DNA from: Calditrichota bacterium
GTDB lineage: Bacteria; Electryoneota; AABM5-125-24; Hatepunaeales; Hatepunaeaceae
Length of the DNA stretch: 35,165 bases
Direction of reading: 5' to 3'
NCBI GenBank assembly: GCA_016867835.1
Contig: VGIQ01000016.1
Coordinates: 1-35,165 of the forward strand
Position numbers and translations under genes: made by a program. Below are positions 23,630 through 31,643 of the stretch, piece by piece; the stretch's first letter is position 1, and each line of letters starts with the position of its first letter. Below the pieces are notes generated by a model that made no database searches, was not told the origin of the DNA, and worked only from the letters and a program-made list of their open reading frames with translations.

Positions 23630-23706
23630 TGACGCAGATAGTAAGTTTGGGGTGCCTGTCACCTATTGGGGGAACAATCCGGCGATTCTTTCGTATCAAC
23701 TTGTGA
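23629..23706 (+). CDS. Possible 25-residue peptide coupled to the kinase stop
   Basis: ATG 23629 overlaps the kinase TGA as TGATG. A GAGG sits four to five bases upstream, inside the end of the kinase gene, and the frame runs 25 codons to TGA 23704. The predicted peptide has a basic C-terminus (GGTIRRFFRINL). The GGTGCCTGTCACC palindrome at 23651-23663 is inside it and resembles dispersed elements, so the frame may be accidental. Confidence 0.25.
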   Translation: MTQIVSLGCLSPIGGTIRRFFRINL

Positions 23707-23714
23707 GGGGGGAC

Positions 23715-23850
23715 ACAGACGTCTGTCAATGTGGAGGGTATCATATGAATCATCAACCGTCCGACACGATACCTTCACCCCGAACCGAATGAGGTGTCGC
23801 CGTCGGACGACCGAAGGACAGGGACGTCATTCCGCCCGACGGCCCTGTCC
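23715..23850 (+). other. Structured intergenic region with a 15-codon ORF and competing stems
   Basis: This is the main part of a 380-base gap without an annotated gene (23630-24009). ACAGACGTCTGT (23715-23726) is a perfect palindrome. GGAGGG (23733-23738) lies six bases before an ATG that opens a 15-codon frame, 23745-23792 (MNHQPSDTIPSPRTE). After it come CCGTCGG (23800-23806), GGACAGGG (23816-23823), CCGACGG (23836-23842) and CCCTGTCC (23843-23850). The first pairs with the third and the second with the fourth, so the two stems interlock. They may be alternative folds, or a pseudoknot. A strong terminator follows at 23863. A small RNA or leader-type regulator is possible, but there is no plus-strand gene downstream. 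Confidence 0.4.
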
Positions 23851-23862
23851 CTCACCTTAGAT

Positions 23863-23899
23863 CGCTCCCGGTGTCGCGGCACCGGGAGCGGCGTTTTTT
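23863..23899 (+). terminator. Strong intrinsic terminator after the kinase region
   Basis: CGCTCCCGGTG (23863-23873) and CACCGGGAGCG (23880-23890) pair perfectly over 11 bp around a six-base loop. Three bases later a run of six T (23894-23899) follows. This is the clearest Rho-independent terminator in the window and would end the response-regulator/kinase transcript on the plus strand, some 230 bases after the kinase stop. Confidence 0.88.
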
Positions 23900-23911
23900 G
23901 AATGCAGTGTG

Positions 23912-24011
23912 GAATACTGAATACTGAATGCGGAATTCGGAGTGTGGAATCTGGAGTGCCGTCACTCACTTCACTTGGAATGACTCCCACATTCTTAATT
24001 CTTAATTCTTC
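23912..24011. repeat. Heptamer repeat arrays in inverted orientation (GAATNNN and ATTCTTA)
   Basis: At 23912-23953 six heptamers follow each other: GAATACT, GAATACT, GAATGCG, GAATTCG, GAGTGTG and GAATCTG. At 23991-24011 three heptamers ATTCTTA, ATTCTTA and ATTCTTC run up to the stop codon of the tricorn-like gene. Since ATTC is the complement of GAAT, the two arrays have opposite orientations. They resemble the short tandemly repeated heptamer (STRR) elements known from cyanobacteria in layout, though not in sequence. Confidence 0.68.
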
Positions 24012-27000
24012 ACTTCCTATACCCCCGGTCTTTCGGGAATTCGGGCATATCGGGAACCGTCATCGGCTCCTTCTCGATCTTGTCGAGGAGATACTTTATG
24101 GTGTAGTCGAGTGACGGGTCTTTGCCCTGCATTGTCGAAGCCGGGTCATCGACGACCTCGATATCGGGATCGGTGCCCCAGCCTTCGATGAGCCATTTCC
24201 GGTCGCTGACGCCCCAGCCTGTGAACTCAGGTTGGGTTACCATTCCGCGATCTACCAACGGCTTGTCGCCCCGGATGCCGACCCAACCGCCCCAGGTGCG
24301 GGTTCCGATTACCGGTCCTAACTTCAGACGCTTGAAGCCTTCGGTGAAGGTTTCGCCGTCGGATCCGGTCTCGCCGTTTGAAACGGCGGCCAAATGACCG
24401 TAGAAGGCGGTCGATGGGCTGCGATAACGGAGACCGTGCCGGGCCATCCCGGCGCTGACGAGGTTGCGGTCCAGGTGCGCCAGGATCATTTCGGCAACAA
24501 ATCCGCCTCCATTGTAGCGGACGTCCATGATGAGCGCCTGTTTGGTGTGTTGCGGCTGATATCCGGCGGTGAACTGCGATAGACCTGCTCCGCCCATATT
24601 GGTCAGATGGATGTAGCCGATCTTCCCGCCCGACTTCTCCTCCACATAGCGTTTGCGTCCGTCAACCCAGTCATTGTAGCGGAGCGCGGCTTCACTCGCG
24701 AGCGGCTTGACAACAACATTGCGCGCTGCATCGAGGGAGGGTGTGCTGTTCAGCGATATTTGGGTGATGCGGTCGGCAGTGCCAAGCAGGAGTTCGAAGT
24801 AATCAGGCACGGAATTGGTCGAGCGGCCGTTGATGGCAACGATGTACTCTCCGGCTTTGGCGTCGATGCCGGGCGCGGCAAGCGGGCTGGTTGCGTTAGG
24901 CTCCCACGGACGTCCGGTGATCACCTGGTCGATCCGGATAAAGCCTGTGGCGTCCCGCGAGGCATCGATCCCCAGCAAGCCGGACGGGCGATGTTTGGCG
25001 CCTTTGACATCTCCGCCCCAGACATAGGTGTGCGAACAGTTCAACTCGGCGAAGAGTTCCCCAATCAGATCGTTCAACTCACCGCGGGTCGAAATGCGTG
25101 CGGCAAGCGGGCGGTACTTGGCGCGGATCGCCTTCCAGTCCACTCCGTGCATATTGGGATCCCAGAAGAAGTCGCGCTGCAAGCGCCAGGCTTCGTCGAA
25201 TATCTGCTGCCATTCAGCGCGGACATCGAGGCGCATTTCCCAGCCGCCTAATTCGACCTTTTTCGAATCCTCCTTGTCGCCTCGGCCACCTCGACCGCCT
25301 CCTCCGCCATCGCTACCCTCTTCATCGACACCCATCAAGGTGAATTCGCCCTTTTGGCGATAGACCAGTTTCTTGCCACCTATGGCGAGATCGTAACTGT
25401 CGATTCCTTCGACCGCAACCTTGTCCTTCTTCTTCTTCAAGTCGAAGCGGTGCAGGTCGTATCGCCCGAGTCGATCGTCATCGAAAAGGCCGCTGCCGAG
25501 CATCCCTTGCCGCTCCCATGCCAGGTAGAAGACCTTCTCCTCTGTGGCCTCCAAGGCGCCATAGTTGCCTGCAGGTATCGGGAAGACTGCGACGCGCGAG
25601 GCGAGGCCGTCGAAGTCGATCTCGACCTTGACCGAGTCTTTCTTGTCTTTATCCTTCTCCTTGTCCTTGCCCTTTCCCTTTCCAGAGTCTTTACTTTCCT
25701 TTCGACCACCCCAGCCTTCGTCGTCGTCGCTCCGCGGATCGACTTCCGGCGCAAAGGGCGACGGCGTCCCCTTCTTCAAGCAGTAGGCATAGATCTTCGT
25801 CCGGCGGTCGAGGATGTAGGTCATTTCCATTCCGTCGAGTACCGGGTTGGCTTCACGGTCCGAGAGGAGGAAGAGGTACTTGCCATCCGTTGACCAGGCC
25901 GGCGAATGGCTGCTGACGAAGTCGTCGGTGACGGGCGTAGATTTACCGGTTACAGAGTCCCAGATCTGGATGATGGAGTTGTAGTTTCTCTCCGCGCGGG
26001 CATAGGCTACGAACCGGCTATCGGGCGACCAGCGATACTGGGAAATCTCCCAAGTGCTCTTGTCGATGACCGAGGTCTTGCCGTCGGGGATGGACATCAC
26101 GATCAATTCACACTCTTCGTTGCCAAAGAGGACCTTTTTGCCATCGGGCGACCAAACCGGCGGGAAATGCCAGCCCCGGCTGTCGGTGCCGAGCACTTTA
26201 GAGGTTCCTCCTTCGGCGGGGTAGAGGTGGAGCACTTCCTCACCGGAGGCGTCGGTCCACGCAGCGATCGACTTGCCGTCGGGAGACCAGCGGGGGTACT
26301 TCTCGCGCGACCCGGCGCTATAGGTCAACTGCCGGATGAGGCCTTCGCCCTTGGCCGGGGCGGTGACGATCTCGCCGCGCGCCGATAGAATGATCCTCTT
26401 CGCGTCGGGTCCGAGGTCGTAGTCGGTGATGAAGTCGCCCGGCTGGAAATACTTGACGCGAGCCTGCAAGCGGTCGGTCGGCAAGGCTATCGGTATAGCT
26501 CGATCCTCGTTCTTTGCGAGGTCATAGAGACGCAGGTCCATCCCTAATTGATAGACGATCCGGTCGCCGCCCATCGAAGGGAACCGGGCGTCGAACTCCT
26601 TGTGAAAGGTGTGCTGCTTCGGTGCGTTGCCATCGGGATTCATCGAATGGATGTTAGCCCGGCCGTCGCGGTTGGAGAGGAAGTAGATCCGGCCGCCCTT
26701 ATGCCACATCGGGAAGCCGTAGTCGCCCTTCCAGTCCTTGAATGCTGCACCCTTGCCGGTAACGTCGGTGAACTCGGGCACGCCCAGATCGCCGACCCAA
26801 ATGGTCATTGCCATGCCGCCTTGATAGCGCTTCCAGCGGTGATTTTCAAGAGTGAGGGGGTTGAAGGCGATGCGCTTGCCGCCCGGTTCGAAGGTGACTA
26901 GCGCAGCCTTGTCAAGCCCGATCGAAGCCGCTATCCCGCCCTCGGGAGCGACGCGATAAACGCGAAAGCCGCGATAGGGAATCTCGCGCGTCGAACGAAA

Positions 27001-27396
27001 GAGGATGTTGCCGGACAGATCCCAGCCGATGGATTGATCGGTATGGGGGTGATAGGTGAGCCGTCGCGGTTCGCCGCCGCTGGAGGGAATCAGAAAGACG
27101 TCGTCCTGACCATCTTCCTGGCCGGTGAAAGCAACCCATTTGCCGTCGGGGGAGAACTTCGCATACTTCTCTTCGCCTTCGTGGGTCGTGAGCCGTAAGG
27201 CGGTTCCACCGGTTACGGGGACCTTCCAGAGATCGCCTTCCGAGGTGAAGACGACCCAGTCTCCCGAGATTGCCGGAAAACGGAAAAACCCGGGCTGATC
27301 GGGTTCCGTGGCGGCGTTTGCGTTACCTGGAAGATGCCCTGTCGATGCTATGATGAGCAAGACAAGGCTGACGATGTGTCCGAGCGATCGCAACAT
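24010..27396 (-). CDS. Tricorn-type serine protease, secreted
   Basis: The 1128-residue protein is close to the family length (tricorn of Thermoplasma is 1071). A signal peptide (about 1-28) is followed by PD40/TolB-like propeller blades to about residue 540 (KFSPDGKWVAFTG, RWSPDGKSIAAWT, WSPDGKKVLFGNE). Two low-complexity insertions come next, one very Lys/Asp-rich (about 570-595) and one Gly-rich (about 700-715). A PDZ domain lies at about 810-900 and an S41 core follows. The catalytic tetrad is present: Ser788-His789 (ELNCSHTYVWGGD), nucleophile Ser1012 (ETGSDGETF) and Glu1071 (LIEGWGTDPD). Tricorn proteases finish peptide breakdown; this one should work outside the cytoplasm. GGAG precedes ATG 27396. 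Confidence 0.9.
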   Translation of the reverse strand: MLRSLGHIVSLVLLIIASTGHLPGNANAATEPDQPGFFRFPAISGDWVVFTSEGDLWKVPVTGGTALRLTTHEGEEKYAKFSPDGKWVAFTGQEDGQDDVFLIPSSGGEPRRLTYHPHTDQSIGWDLSGNILFRSTREIPYRGFRVYRVAPEGGIAASIGLDKAALVTFEPGGKRIAFNPLTLENHRWKRYQGGMAMTIWVGDLGVPEFTDVTGKGAAFKDWKGDYGFPMWHKGGRIYFLSNRDGRANIHSMNPDGNAPKQHTFHKEFDARFPSMGGDRIVYQLGMDLRLYDLAKNEDRAIPIALPTDRLQARVKYFQPGDFITDYDLGPDAKRIILSARGEIVTAPAKGEGLIRQLTYSAGSREKYPRWSPDGKSIAAWTDASGEEVLHLYPAEGGTSKVLGTDSRGWHFPPVWSPDGKKVLFGNEECELIVMSIPDGKTSVIDKSTWEISQYRWSPDSRFVAYARAERNYNSIIQIWDSVTGKSTPVTDDFVSSHSPAWSTDGKYLFLLSDREANPVLDGMEMTYILDRRTKIYAYCLKKGTPSPFAPEVDPRSDDDEGWGGRKESKDSGKGKGKDKEKDKDKKDSVKVEIDFDGLASRVAVFPIPAGNYGALEATEEKVFYLAWERQGMLGSGLFDDDRLGRYDLHRFDLKKKKDKVAVEGIDSYDLAIGGKKLVYRQKGEFTLMGVDEEGSDGGGGGRGGRGDKEDSKKVELGGWEMRLDVRAEWQQIFDEAWRLQRDFFWDPNMHGVDWKAIRAKYRPLAARISTRGELNDLIGELFAELNCSHTYVWGGDVKGAKHRPSGLLGIDASRDATGFIRIDQVITGRPWEPNATSPLAAPGIDAKAGEYIVAINGRSTNSVPDYFELLLGTADRITQISLNSTPSLDAARNVVVKPLASEAALRYNDWVDGRKRYVEEKSGGKIGYIHLTNMGGAGLSQFTAGYQPQHTKQALIMDVRYNGGGFVAEMILAHLDRNLVSAGMARHGLRYRSPSTAFYGHLAAVSNGETGSDGETFTEGFKRLKLGPVIGTRTWGGWVGIRGDKPLVDRGMVTQPEFTGWGVSDRKWLIEGWGTDPDIEVVDDPASTMQGKDPSLDYTIKYLLDKIEKEPMTVPDMPEFPKDRGYRK

Positions 27397-27474
27397 GGCG
27401 GCACTCCGAAAGACGAATTGAAGGGATGACTGCCGACGACCGTCAGCAGCCTCTCGGCACCTGTAACTTGTTAT

Positions 27475-27499
27475 CTTAGGCCTTTACTAAGTGCCTAAG
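27475..27499. repeat. Inverted repeat downstream of rpmE
   Basis: CTTAGGC (27475-27481) and GCCTAAG (27493-27499) are a perfect seven-base inverted repeat with an 11-base loop. An overlapping six-base pair (AAGTGC at 27489-27494 with GCACTT at 27508-27513) competes with it. They start about 20 bases after the rpmE stop on the minus strand. No T-run follows, so termination here is uncertain. The rest of the gap to the tricorn start at 27396 holds only that gene's ribosome site. Confidence 0.45.
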
Positions 27500-27518
27500 C
27501 GATAGAGCACTTGCGCTA

Positions 27519-27728
27519 CTACCCCTGCCGTTCGATCTTATACTTGCGATAGTACTTATCGACACGGCCAGCGGTATCGACCAGTTTCTGCTTACCAGTG
27601 AAGAAGGGGTGGCAGTTGGAGCAGATTTCGATTTTGACGTCTCCGACTGCCGTCCGGGTCTGAAAGGTGTTCCCGCAAGCACAAGTCACGGTGGCCAGAT
27701 TGTAAGCGGGATGGATGTCGGGTTTCAC
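27519..27728 (-). CDS. rpmE: 50S ribosomal protein L31, zinc-binding form
   Basis: The 69-residue protein (MKPDIHPAYNLATVTCACGNTF...) is a component of the large subunit that helps bridge the two subunits. Four cysteines in CxC (TCACGNTF, about 16 and 18) and CxxC (EICSNCHPFFTG, about 37 and 40) mark the C+ type that holds zinc, unlike the Cys-free paralogue that some bacteria use under zinc shortage. The start is GTG 27728 with AGGA eight bases upstream; the frame is open further to 27815 but the added sequence is not conserved in character. A promoter lies at 27771-27799. The gene is monocistronic in appearance. Confidence 0.95.
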   Translation of the reverse strand: MKPDIHPAYNLATVTCACGNTFQTRTAVGDVKIEICSNCHPFFTGKQKLVDTAGRVDKYYRKYKIERQG

Positions 27729-27770
27729 GAGATTCGTCCTGTATGGGTTGCTATAGGTTATGAACGAAGC

Positions 27771-27799
27771 AATATAGGGCACTCTCCGACCGGGGGCAA
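27771..27799 (-). promoter_or_regulatory. Promoter of rpmE
   Basis: On the minus strand TTGCCC (27794-27799) and TATATT (27771-27776) are 17 bases apart. Transcription would begin near 27764, giving a leader of about 36 bases. The TATATT -10 box is the same as in the promoter at 12889. A second TTGCCC lies a few bases upstream as part of a direct duplication of CTTGCCCCC. Confidence 0.55.
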
Positions 27800-27932
27800 G
27801 CACCACGGGGGGCAAGTTTAGATGATATCAAGATTCAATGGGTGCGACCCGCTTGCGACATGGCTGTCCGCCCGCTAAATTGATTCGATTAAGTCATGAT
27901 CCTCTGGGTCGATTAACCTGACTCCGCAAGTC

Positions 27933-27938
27933 TATAAT
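27933..27938 (+). promoter_or_regulatory. Likely -10 box of the pyr operon
   Basis: A perfect TATAAT lies 25 bases before the pyrR start, so transcription would begin near 27945 with a leader of only about 19 bases. The -35 region (CGATTA at 17 bases) is weak. The short leader leaves no room for the PyrR-controlled attenuator found in Bacillus, so any PyrR control here would need another site. Confidence 0.5.
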
Positions 27939-27963
27939 TCCTCTATTTCCTCCAAGACCCACT

Positions 27964-28518
27964 TTGCCGGAACGAATTAAAGCCTGTCTCATCGACGCCG
28001 CCGGATTGGAGAGGACGCTGGCCCGGCTGGCAGCCGAGATCATCGAACGAAACCGCGGTGCCGCACGTATTGCTCTGGTCGGCATACGAACCCGGGGCGC
28101 ACCGCTCGCCTACCGCCTGGCCCGCCTCATCGGCATTATCGAAGGCACCGGCGACCTGCCGGTCGGTATCCTCGACATCACCCTCTATCGCGACGACTTT
28201 CTCATTTCGAACCGAACCCCTATGGTGCGCGCGACAGACATCCCGTTCGACATCCAGGACCAGGCGGTGGTGCTGGTGGACGATGTTCTCTTCACCGGTC
28301 GGACCGCGCGGGCGGCAATCGACGCCATCCTGGACTATGGCCGCCCCGACCGGATACAACTCGCCGTCCTGATCGACCGTGGTGGACGCGAGATGCCGAT
28401 CCAGGGCGACTTCGTGGGCAAGAAGGTCGTAACTTCGCCCGGTGAAGAAGTGCGCGTTCACTTGACGGAAGTCGATGACATCGATGAAGTCGTCATTGTC
28501 GAGACTGAGCATGCCTGA
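27964..28518 (+). CDS. pyrR: PyrR-type bifunctional regulator / uracil phosphoribosyltransferase
   Basis: The 184-residue protein has the PyrR layout. [18 protein letters not shown] lies in the first third, followed by [10 protein letters not shown] and the PRPP-binding loop [20 protein letters not shown] (about 101-120). [20 protein letters not shown] is the family's C-terminal signature. In Gram-positive bacteria PyrR binds pyr mRNA in response to UMP and also has weak uracil phosphoribosyltransferase activity. Its place as the first gene before pyrB and pyrC fits a regulatory role. The start is TTG 27964; no ATG exists in the frame and no good ribosome site is visible. It overlaps pyrB by eight bases. 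Confidence 0.92.
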   Translation: MPERIKACLIDAAGLERTLARLAAEIIERNRGAARIALVGIRTRGAPLAYRLARLIGIIEGTGDLPVGILDITLYRDDFLISNRTPMVRATDIPFDIQDQAVVLVDDVLFTGRTARAAIDAILDYGRPDRIQLAVLIDRGGREMPIQGDFVGKKVVTSPGEEVRVHLTEVDDIDEVVIVETEHA

Positions 28519-29470
28519 TTCAGCCCCTCGTGACTCGCGCGAATTGCGGCATATGCTCGGACTCGATGGTCTGGCACCCGCAATTATGACTGAGATACTC
28601 GATACCGCGGGAACATTCCTTGAAGTCCTCGACCGCCCCATCCCCAAGGTTCCGTCGCTGCGCGGAGTAACCGTCGCCAACCTCTTCTTTGAAAACTCGA
28701 CCCGTACCCGTCTCTCATTTGAACTGGCCGAAAAGCGACTCTCGGCGGACACAGTCAGCTTTTCAGCAGCAGGCTCTTCGGTATCCAAGGGCGAAACGCT
28801 GCTCGACACAGTGCGCAACATCGAAGCAATGAAGGTCGATGCTGTAGTGATACGACATGGCGCATCCGGAGTGCCGCATTTCCTTTCGCAACGCATCGAC
28901 GCTGCGGTTATAAATGCCGGCGACGGCACCCATGAGCACCCCACCCAAGGACTGCTCGATATTTTCACCTTGCGTAAGGAATGCGGACGGATAGAGGGAT
29001 TGAAAGTCTTGATATTGGGCGACATCGCCCATAGTCGCGTAGCCCGCTCGAACATCTTCGGACTGACTGCCCTCGGCGCCGAGGTGAAAGTCTGCGGTCC
29101 GGCAACGCTCATCCCCCGCAACGTGGAGTCGCTTGGTGTTGAAGTCGCATCAGATCTCGATGAAGGACTGAAGTGGTGCGATGCAGTTAACGTCCTGCGA
29201 CTGCAACTGGAGCGAATGAACCAGGGGTTGATCCCGTCGCTTAGGGACTATCAGCGTCAATTCGGCCTTACCCGGGAGCACCTTGAGCGCGCCGATCGGG
29301 AGATTGTCGTGCTTCATCCGGGGCCGATGAATCGGGGCGTTGAAATAGACTCGGACGTCGCCGACGGTCCCTTTTCGGTGATCCTCGAGCAGGTTACTCA
29401 TGGCGTCGCGGTTCGCATGGCGGTGCTCTTCATGATCCTTGGACATGAACGCGAAGAAGGAAGGGGTTAG
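28511..29470 (+). CDS. pyrB: Aspartate carbamoyltransferase catalytic subunit
   Basis: This enzyme joins carbamoyl phosphate and aspartate in pyrimidine synthesis. The 319 residues include the carbamoyl-phosphate loop [19 protein letters not shown] (about 47-65), the SKGETLLDT segment, [12 protein letters not shown] (about 129-140) and the C-terminal [14 protein letters not shown] 28511 is chosen because it gives a family-sized N-terminus and overlaps the pyrR end; ATG 28475 would add 12 residues inside pyrR. No pyrI regulatory subunit is seen, consistent with the trimer-only or PyrC-associated type. Confidence 0.95.
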   Translation: MPDSAPRDSRELRHMLGLDGLAPAIMTEILDTAGTFLEVLDRPIPKVPSLRGVTVANLFFENSTRTRLSFELAEKRLSADTVSFSAAGSSVSKGETLLDTVRNIEAMKVDAVVIRHGASGVPHFLSQRIDAAVINAGDGTHEHPTQGLLDIFTLRKECGRIEGLKVLILGDIAHSRVARSNIFGLTALGAEVKVCGPATLIPRNVESLGVEVASDLDEGLKWCDAVNVLRLQLERMNQGLIPSLRDYQRQFGLTREHLERADREIVVLHPGPMNRGVEIDSDVADGPFSVILEQVTHGVAVRMAVLFMILGHEREEGRG

Positions 29471-29473
29471 TCG

Positions 29474-30775
29474 GTGAGCAGCATAAAGGTCGGATTGGGA
29501 GAGGCAGATCGGATCGTTGTCCGCGGAGCACGCGTTTTCGACCCTCAAGTCGGACTTGACCGGGTGACAGACATCCTTATCGAAGATGGTGTCATTAGTT
29601 CCATTGGCGACTTGAGTCCGTCTCAACAGGCGCAGGTTATCTCGGGCAAAGGCTGGCTTGTCGTGCCCGGACTTTACGATATGCACGTCCACTTGCGCGA
29701 GCCGGGTCAGGAGCACAAGGAGACCGTTCGCACCGGATGCGCAGCCGCCATGGCTGGTGGATTCACCGGTGTCGCCTGCATGCCAAACACCGATCCGCCC
29801 ATAGACTCGCCGGGTGTCGTCCGGTTTATTCGTGAGCAAGCAACCGGACTGCCAGTCGAAGTTTATCCTGTCGGGTGTGTTACCAAGGGCCGGGCCGGTA
29901 AAACCCTCGCCGACATGGCCGAACTTGCAGTTGAAGGCGTTACTGCTTTCAGCGACGACGGTGCGCCGGTAGCGACCGCCGGACTGATGCGCCGGGCCCT
30001 CGAGTATGCTGCAAAGAGCGGCGCAGTCATCGTTGAACATGCCGAAGAGCCGAGTCTCACCTCAGGAGGCGTCATGCACGAAAGCGCCGCATCGACCCGT
30101 TTCGGCCTTCCCGGGTGGCCCGCCGTCGGCGAGGAAATCTGCATTGCACGCGACATTGCTCTCGCAGAATATACCGGCGGACGCTTGCATATCGCCCACG
30201 TCTCAACGGCAGGTTCGGTAGCGCTCATACGGGAGGCGAAACGACGCGGCATCGCTGTAACCGCCGAGGTGACCCCGCACCATCTGACCCTCACTTGCGA
30301 ACTCCTCTCGACGTACGATTCCGATTACAAGGTCAATCCGCCGCTGCGGGAGTCCCGCGACTCTGAAGCCTTGCTTGAGGGCCTGCTCGACGGAACCATC
30401 GACGCCATTGCGACCGATCATGCTCCCCACGCCCGTGATGAAAAGGAAGTTGAGTTGATCAGCGCTCCCTTTGGGATGCTCGGTCTTGAGACCGCCCTCG
30501 GCGTGATCTTGACGAAGTTTGTCCAGACTAATAGACTGCCCCTCGAGCGGTTGATCGATGCGATGACCGTTCAACCCCGTCGTATAATGGGGCTTCCTCC
30601 GGTGCGGATCGAACCAGGTGCCCGAGCCAACCTGACCCTCATTGCTCCGAATGAAGATTGGGTGGTCGATCGCAGCCAACAGAGTTCGAAGTCGATCAAC
30701 ACCCCTTTCCATGGCTGGGAACTAAGAGGTCGAGCGAAAGGGGTCATCCTGGGTCAACAGTACTATCTTGCATGA
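29474..30775 (+). CDS. pyrC: Dihydroorotase
   Basis: Dihydroorotase closes carbamoyl aspartate to dihydroorotate. The 433-residue amidohydrolase carries metal-site motifs DMHVHLREPGQEHKET (about 60-75), IVEHAEE, HIAHVSTAGS, TAEVTPHHL, and the catalytic IATDHAPHARDEKE (about 312-325). This is the type I long form. It starts at GTG 29474, three bases after pyrB, so the two are co-translated. Known type I enzymes in some bacteria form a complex with PyrB, which the gene order would allow. Active-site residues look complete, so it is not the inactive PyrC-prime paralogue. Confidence 0.94.
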   Translation: MSSIKVGLGEADRIVVRGARVFDPQVGLDRVTDILIEDGVISSIGDLSPSQQAQVISGKGWLVVPGLYDMHVHLREPGQEHKETVRTGCAAAMAGGFTGVACMPNTDPPIDSPGVVRFIREQATGLPVEVYPVGCVTKGRAGKTLADMAELAVEGVTAFSDDGAPVATAGLMRRALEYAAKSGAVIVEHAEEPSLTSGGVMHESAASTRFGLPGWPAVGEEICIARDIALAEYTGGRLHIAHVSTAGSVALIREAKRRGIAVTAEVTPHHLTLTCELLSTYDSDYKVNPPLRESRDSEALLEGLLDGTIDAIATDHAPHARDEKEVELISAPFGMLGLETALGVILTKFVQTNRLPLERLIDAMTVQPRRIMGLPPVRIEPGARANLTLIAPNEDWVVDRSQQSSKSINTPFHGWELRGRAKGVILGQQYYLA

Positions 30776-30815
30776 CCTTACATAGCGTCATCGAAGTCTT
30801 GACTACCGCTTCAAT

Positions 30816-31634
30816 GTGATCATTCTCCTGACCAATGACGACGGCGTCTATGCTCCCGGCCTCCAGGCGCTGAAGGAGGCACTCGAAGGCTTGGGCGATC
30901 TCTGGGTCGTGGCTCCCGCCGGCGAACAGAGCGGCGTCAGTCACGGCTTTTCGCTCTCCGGACCGTTACGGGTCGAGGAAGTCATCTGGAATGGACACCG
31001 GTTTGGACTCGCGGTGAACGGAACCCCGGTCGATGCAGTGAAATTGGCGATTCGGGCGCTGTTGCCTGAGCCGCCTGGACTAGTCGTCAGCGGGATAAAC
31101 CGGGGCGAGAATTCGGGTGTCGATCTGCTCTACAGCGGAACGGTAGCCGGTGCGATGGAAGGCGCATTACTGGGTTTTCCCGCGGTCGCAATCTCCCAGT
31201 CGCTCAGAATCCCGGGACCTCACGGCGAGTCGCGTCCGATTCCACCCTCGGGAAGAGAAGCCTGGAGCCGTCGCAAAGTCGATTACACCGCCGCGGCTCA
31301 CTATGCGCGAATCGTCTGTGAAGCGGTAATTAAACGTGATTTGCCTGCCGGAAGGCTCCTCAACGTCAACGTCCCCCTGTTGCATATGAACGATATCAAG
31401 GGTTTGCGAGTAACCCCTCAAGCGGACTCATATTACGAAGAGAGCCTCGAGCGGCGCCACGATCCACGCGGCGTCGGTTACTACTGGAGTAGTTGGAAGA
31501 AGGCGGAGCGGGATCACGGCAACGATTCGGATGTAAGTTACTTAAAAGATGGGTATGTGACGATTACTCCGGTGGCGCCAAAATTAACCGACGAGGCGCT
31601 GCTTGCACCGGTTGCCGAGTGGTTCAAGTCATAG
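30816..31634 (+). CDS. surE: 5'/3'-nucleotidase SurE
   Basis: SurE is a metal-dependent survival nucleotidase acting on nucleoside monophosphates. The 272 residues begin with the family motif ILLTNDDGVYAPG (D8/D9 metal ligands). VVAPAGEQSGVSHG, VNGTPVDAVKLA and SGINRGENSGVDLLYSGTVAGAMEGA follow, all conserved. A C-terminal extension and a Pro/Gly-rich insertion (about 130-145) are somewhat longer than in the E. coli enzyme (253 aa). The start is GTG 30816; the overlapping ATG at 30814 is out of frame and stops at once. It lies 40 bases after pyrC and 9 bases before guaA, within a nucleotide-metabolism run. Confidence 0.94.
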   Translation: MIILLTNDDGVYAPGLQALKEALEGLGDLWVVAPAGEQSGVSHGFSLSGPLRVEEVIWNGHRFGLAVNGTPVDAVKLAIRALLPEPPGLVVSGINRGENSGVDLLYSGTVAGAMEGALLGFPAVAISQSLRIPGPHGESRPIPPSGREAWSRRKVDYTAAAHYARIVCEAVIKRDLPAGRLLNVNVPLLHMNDIKGLRVTPQADSYYEESLERRHDPRGVGYYWSSWKKAERDHGNDSDVSYLKDGYVTITPVAPKLTDEALLAPVAEWFKS

Positions 31635-31643
31635 GGATACATA

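Noticed and set aside
23666-23860. A 64-codon open frame after the kinase gene
   Set aside because: TTG start without ribosome site, runs through palindromes and stem arms, Arg/Cys-rich without pattern; judged accidental.
24480-24530. Possible loss of the tricorn active-site serine (Ala in NGGGFVA)
   Set aside because: That loop is not the nucleophile site. The nucleophile is in ETGSDGETF further on, and the Ser-His pair and Glu are present, so the protease looks intact.
27943-29121. A 392-codon minus-strand frame over pyrR and pyrB
   Set aside because: The plus strand carries unambiguous pyrR and pyrB motifs; the antisense frame shows none.
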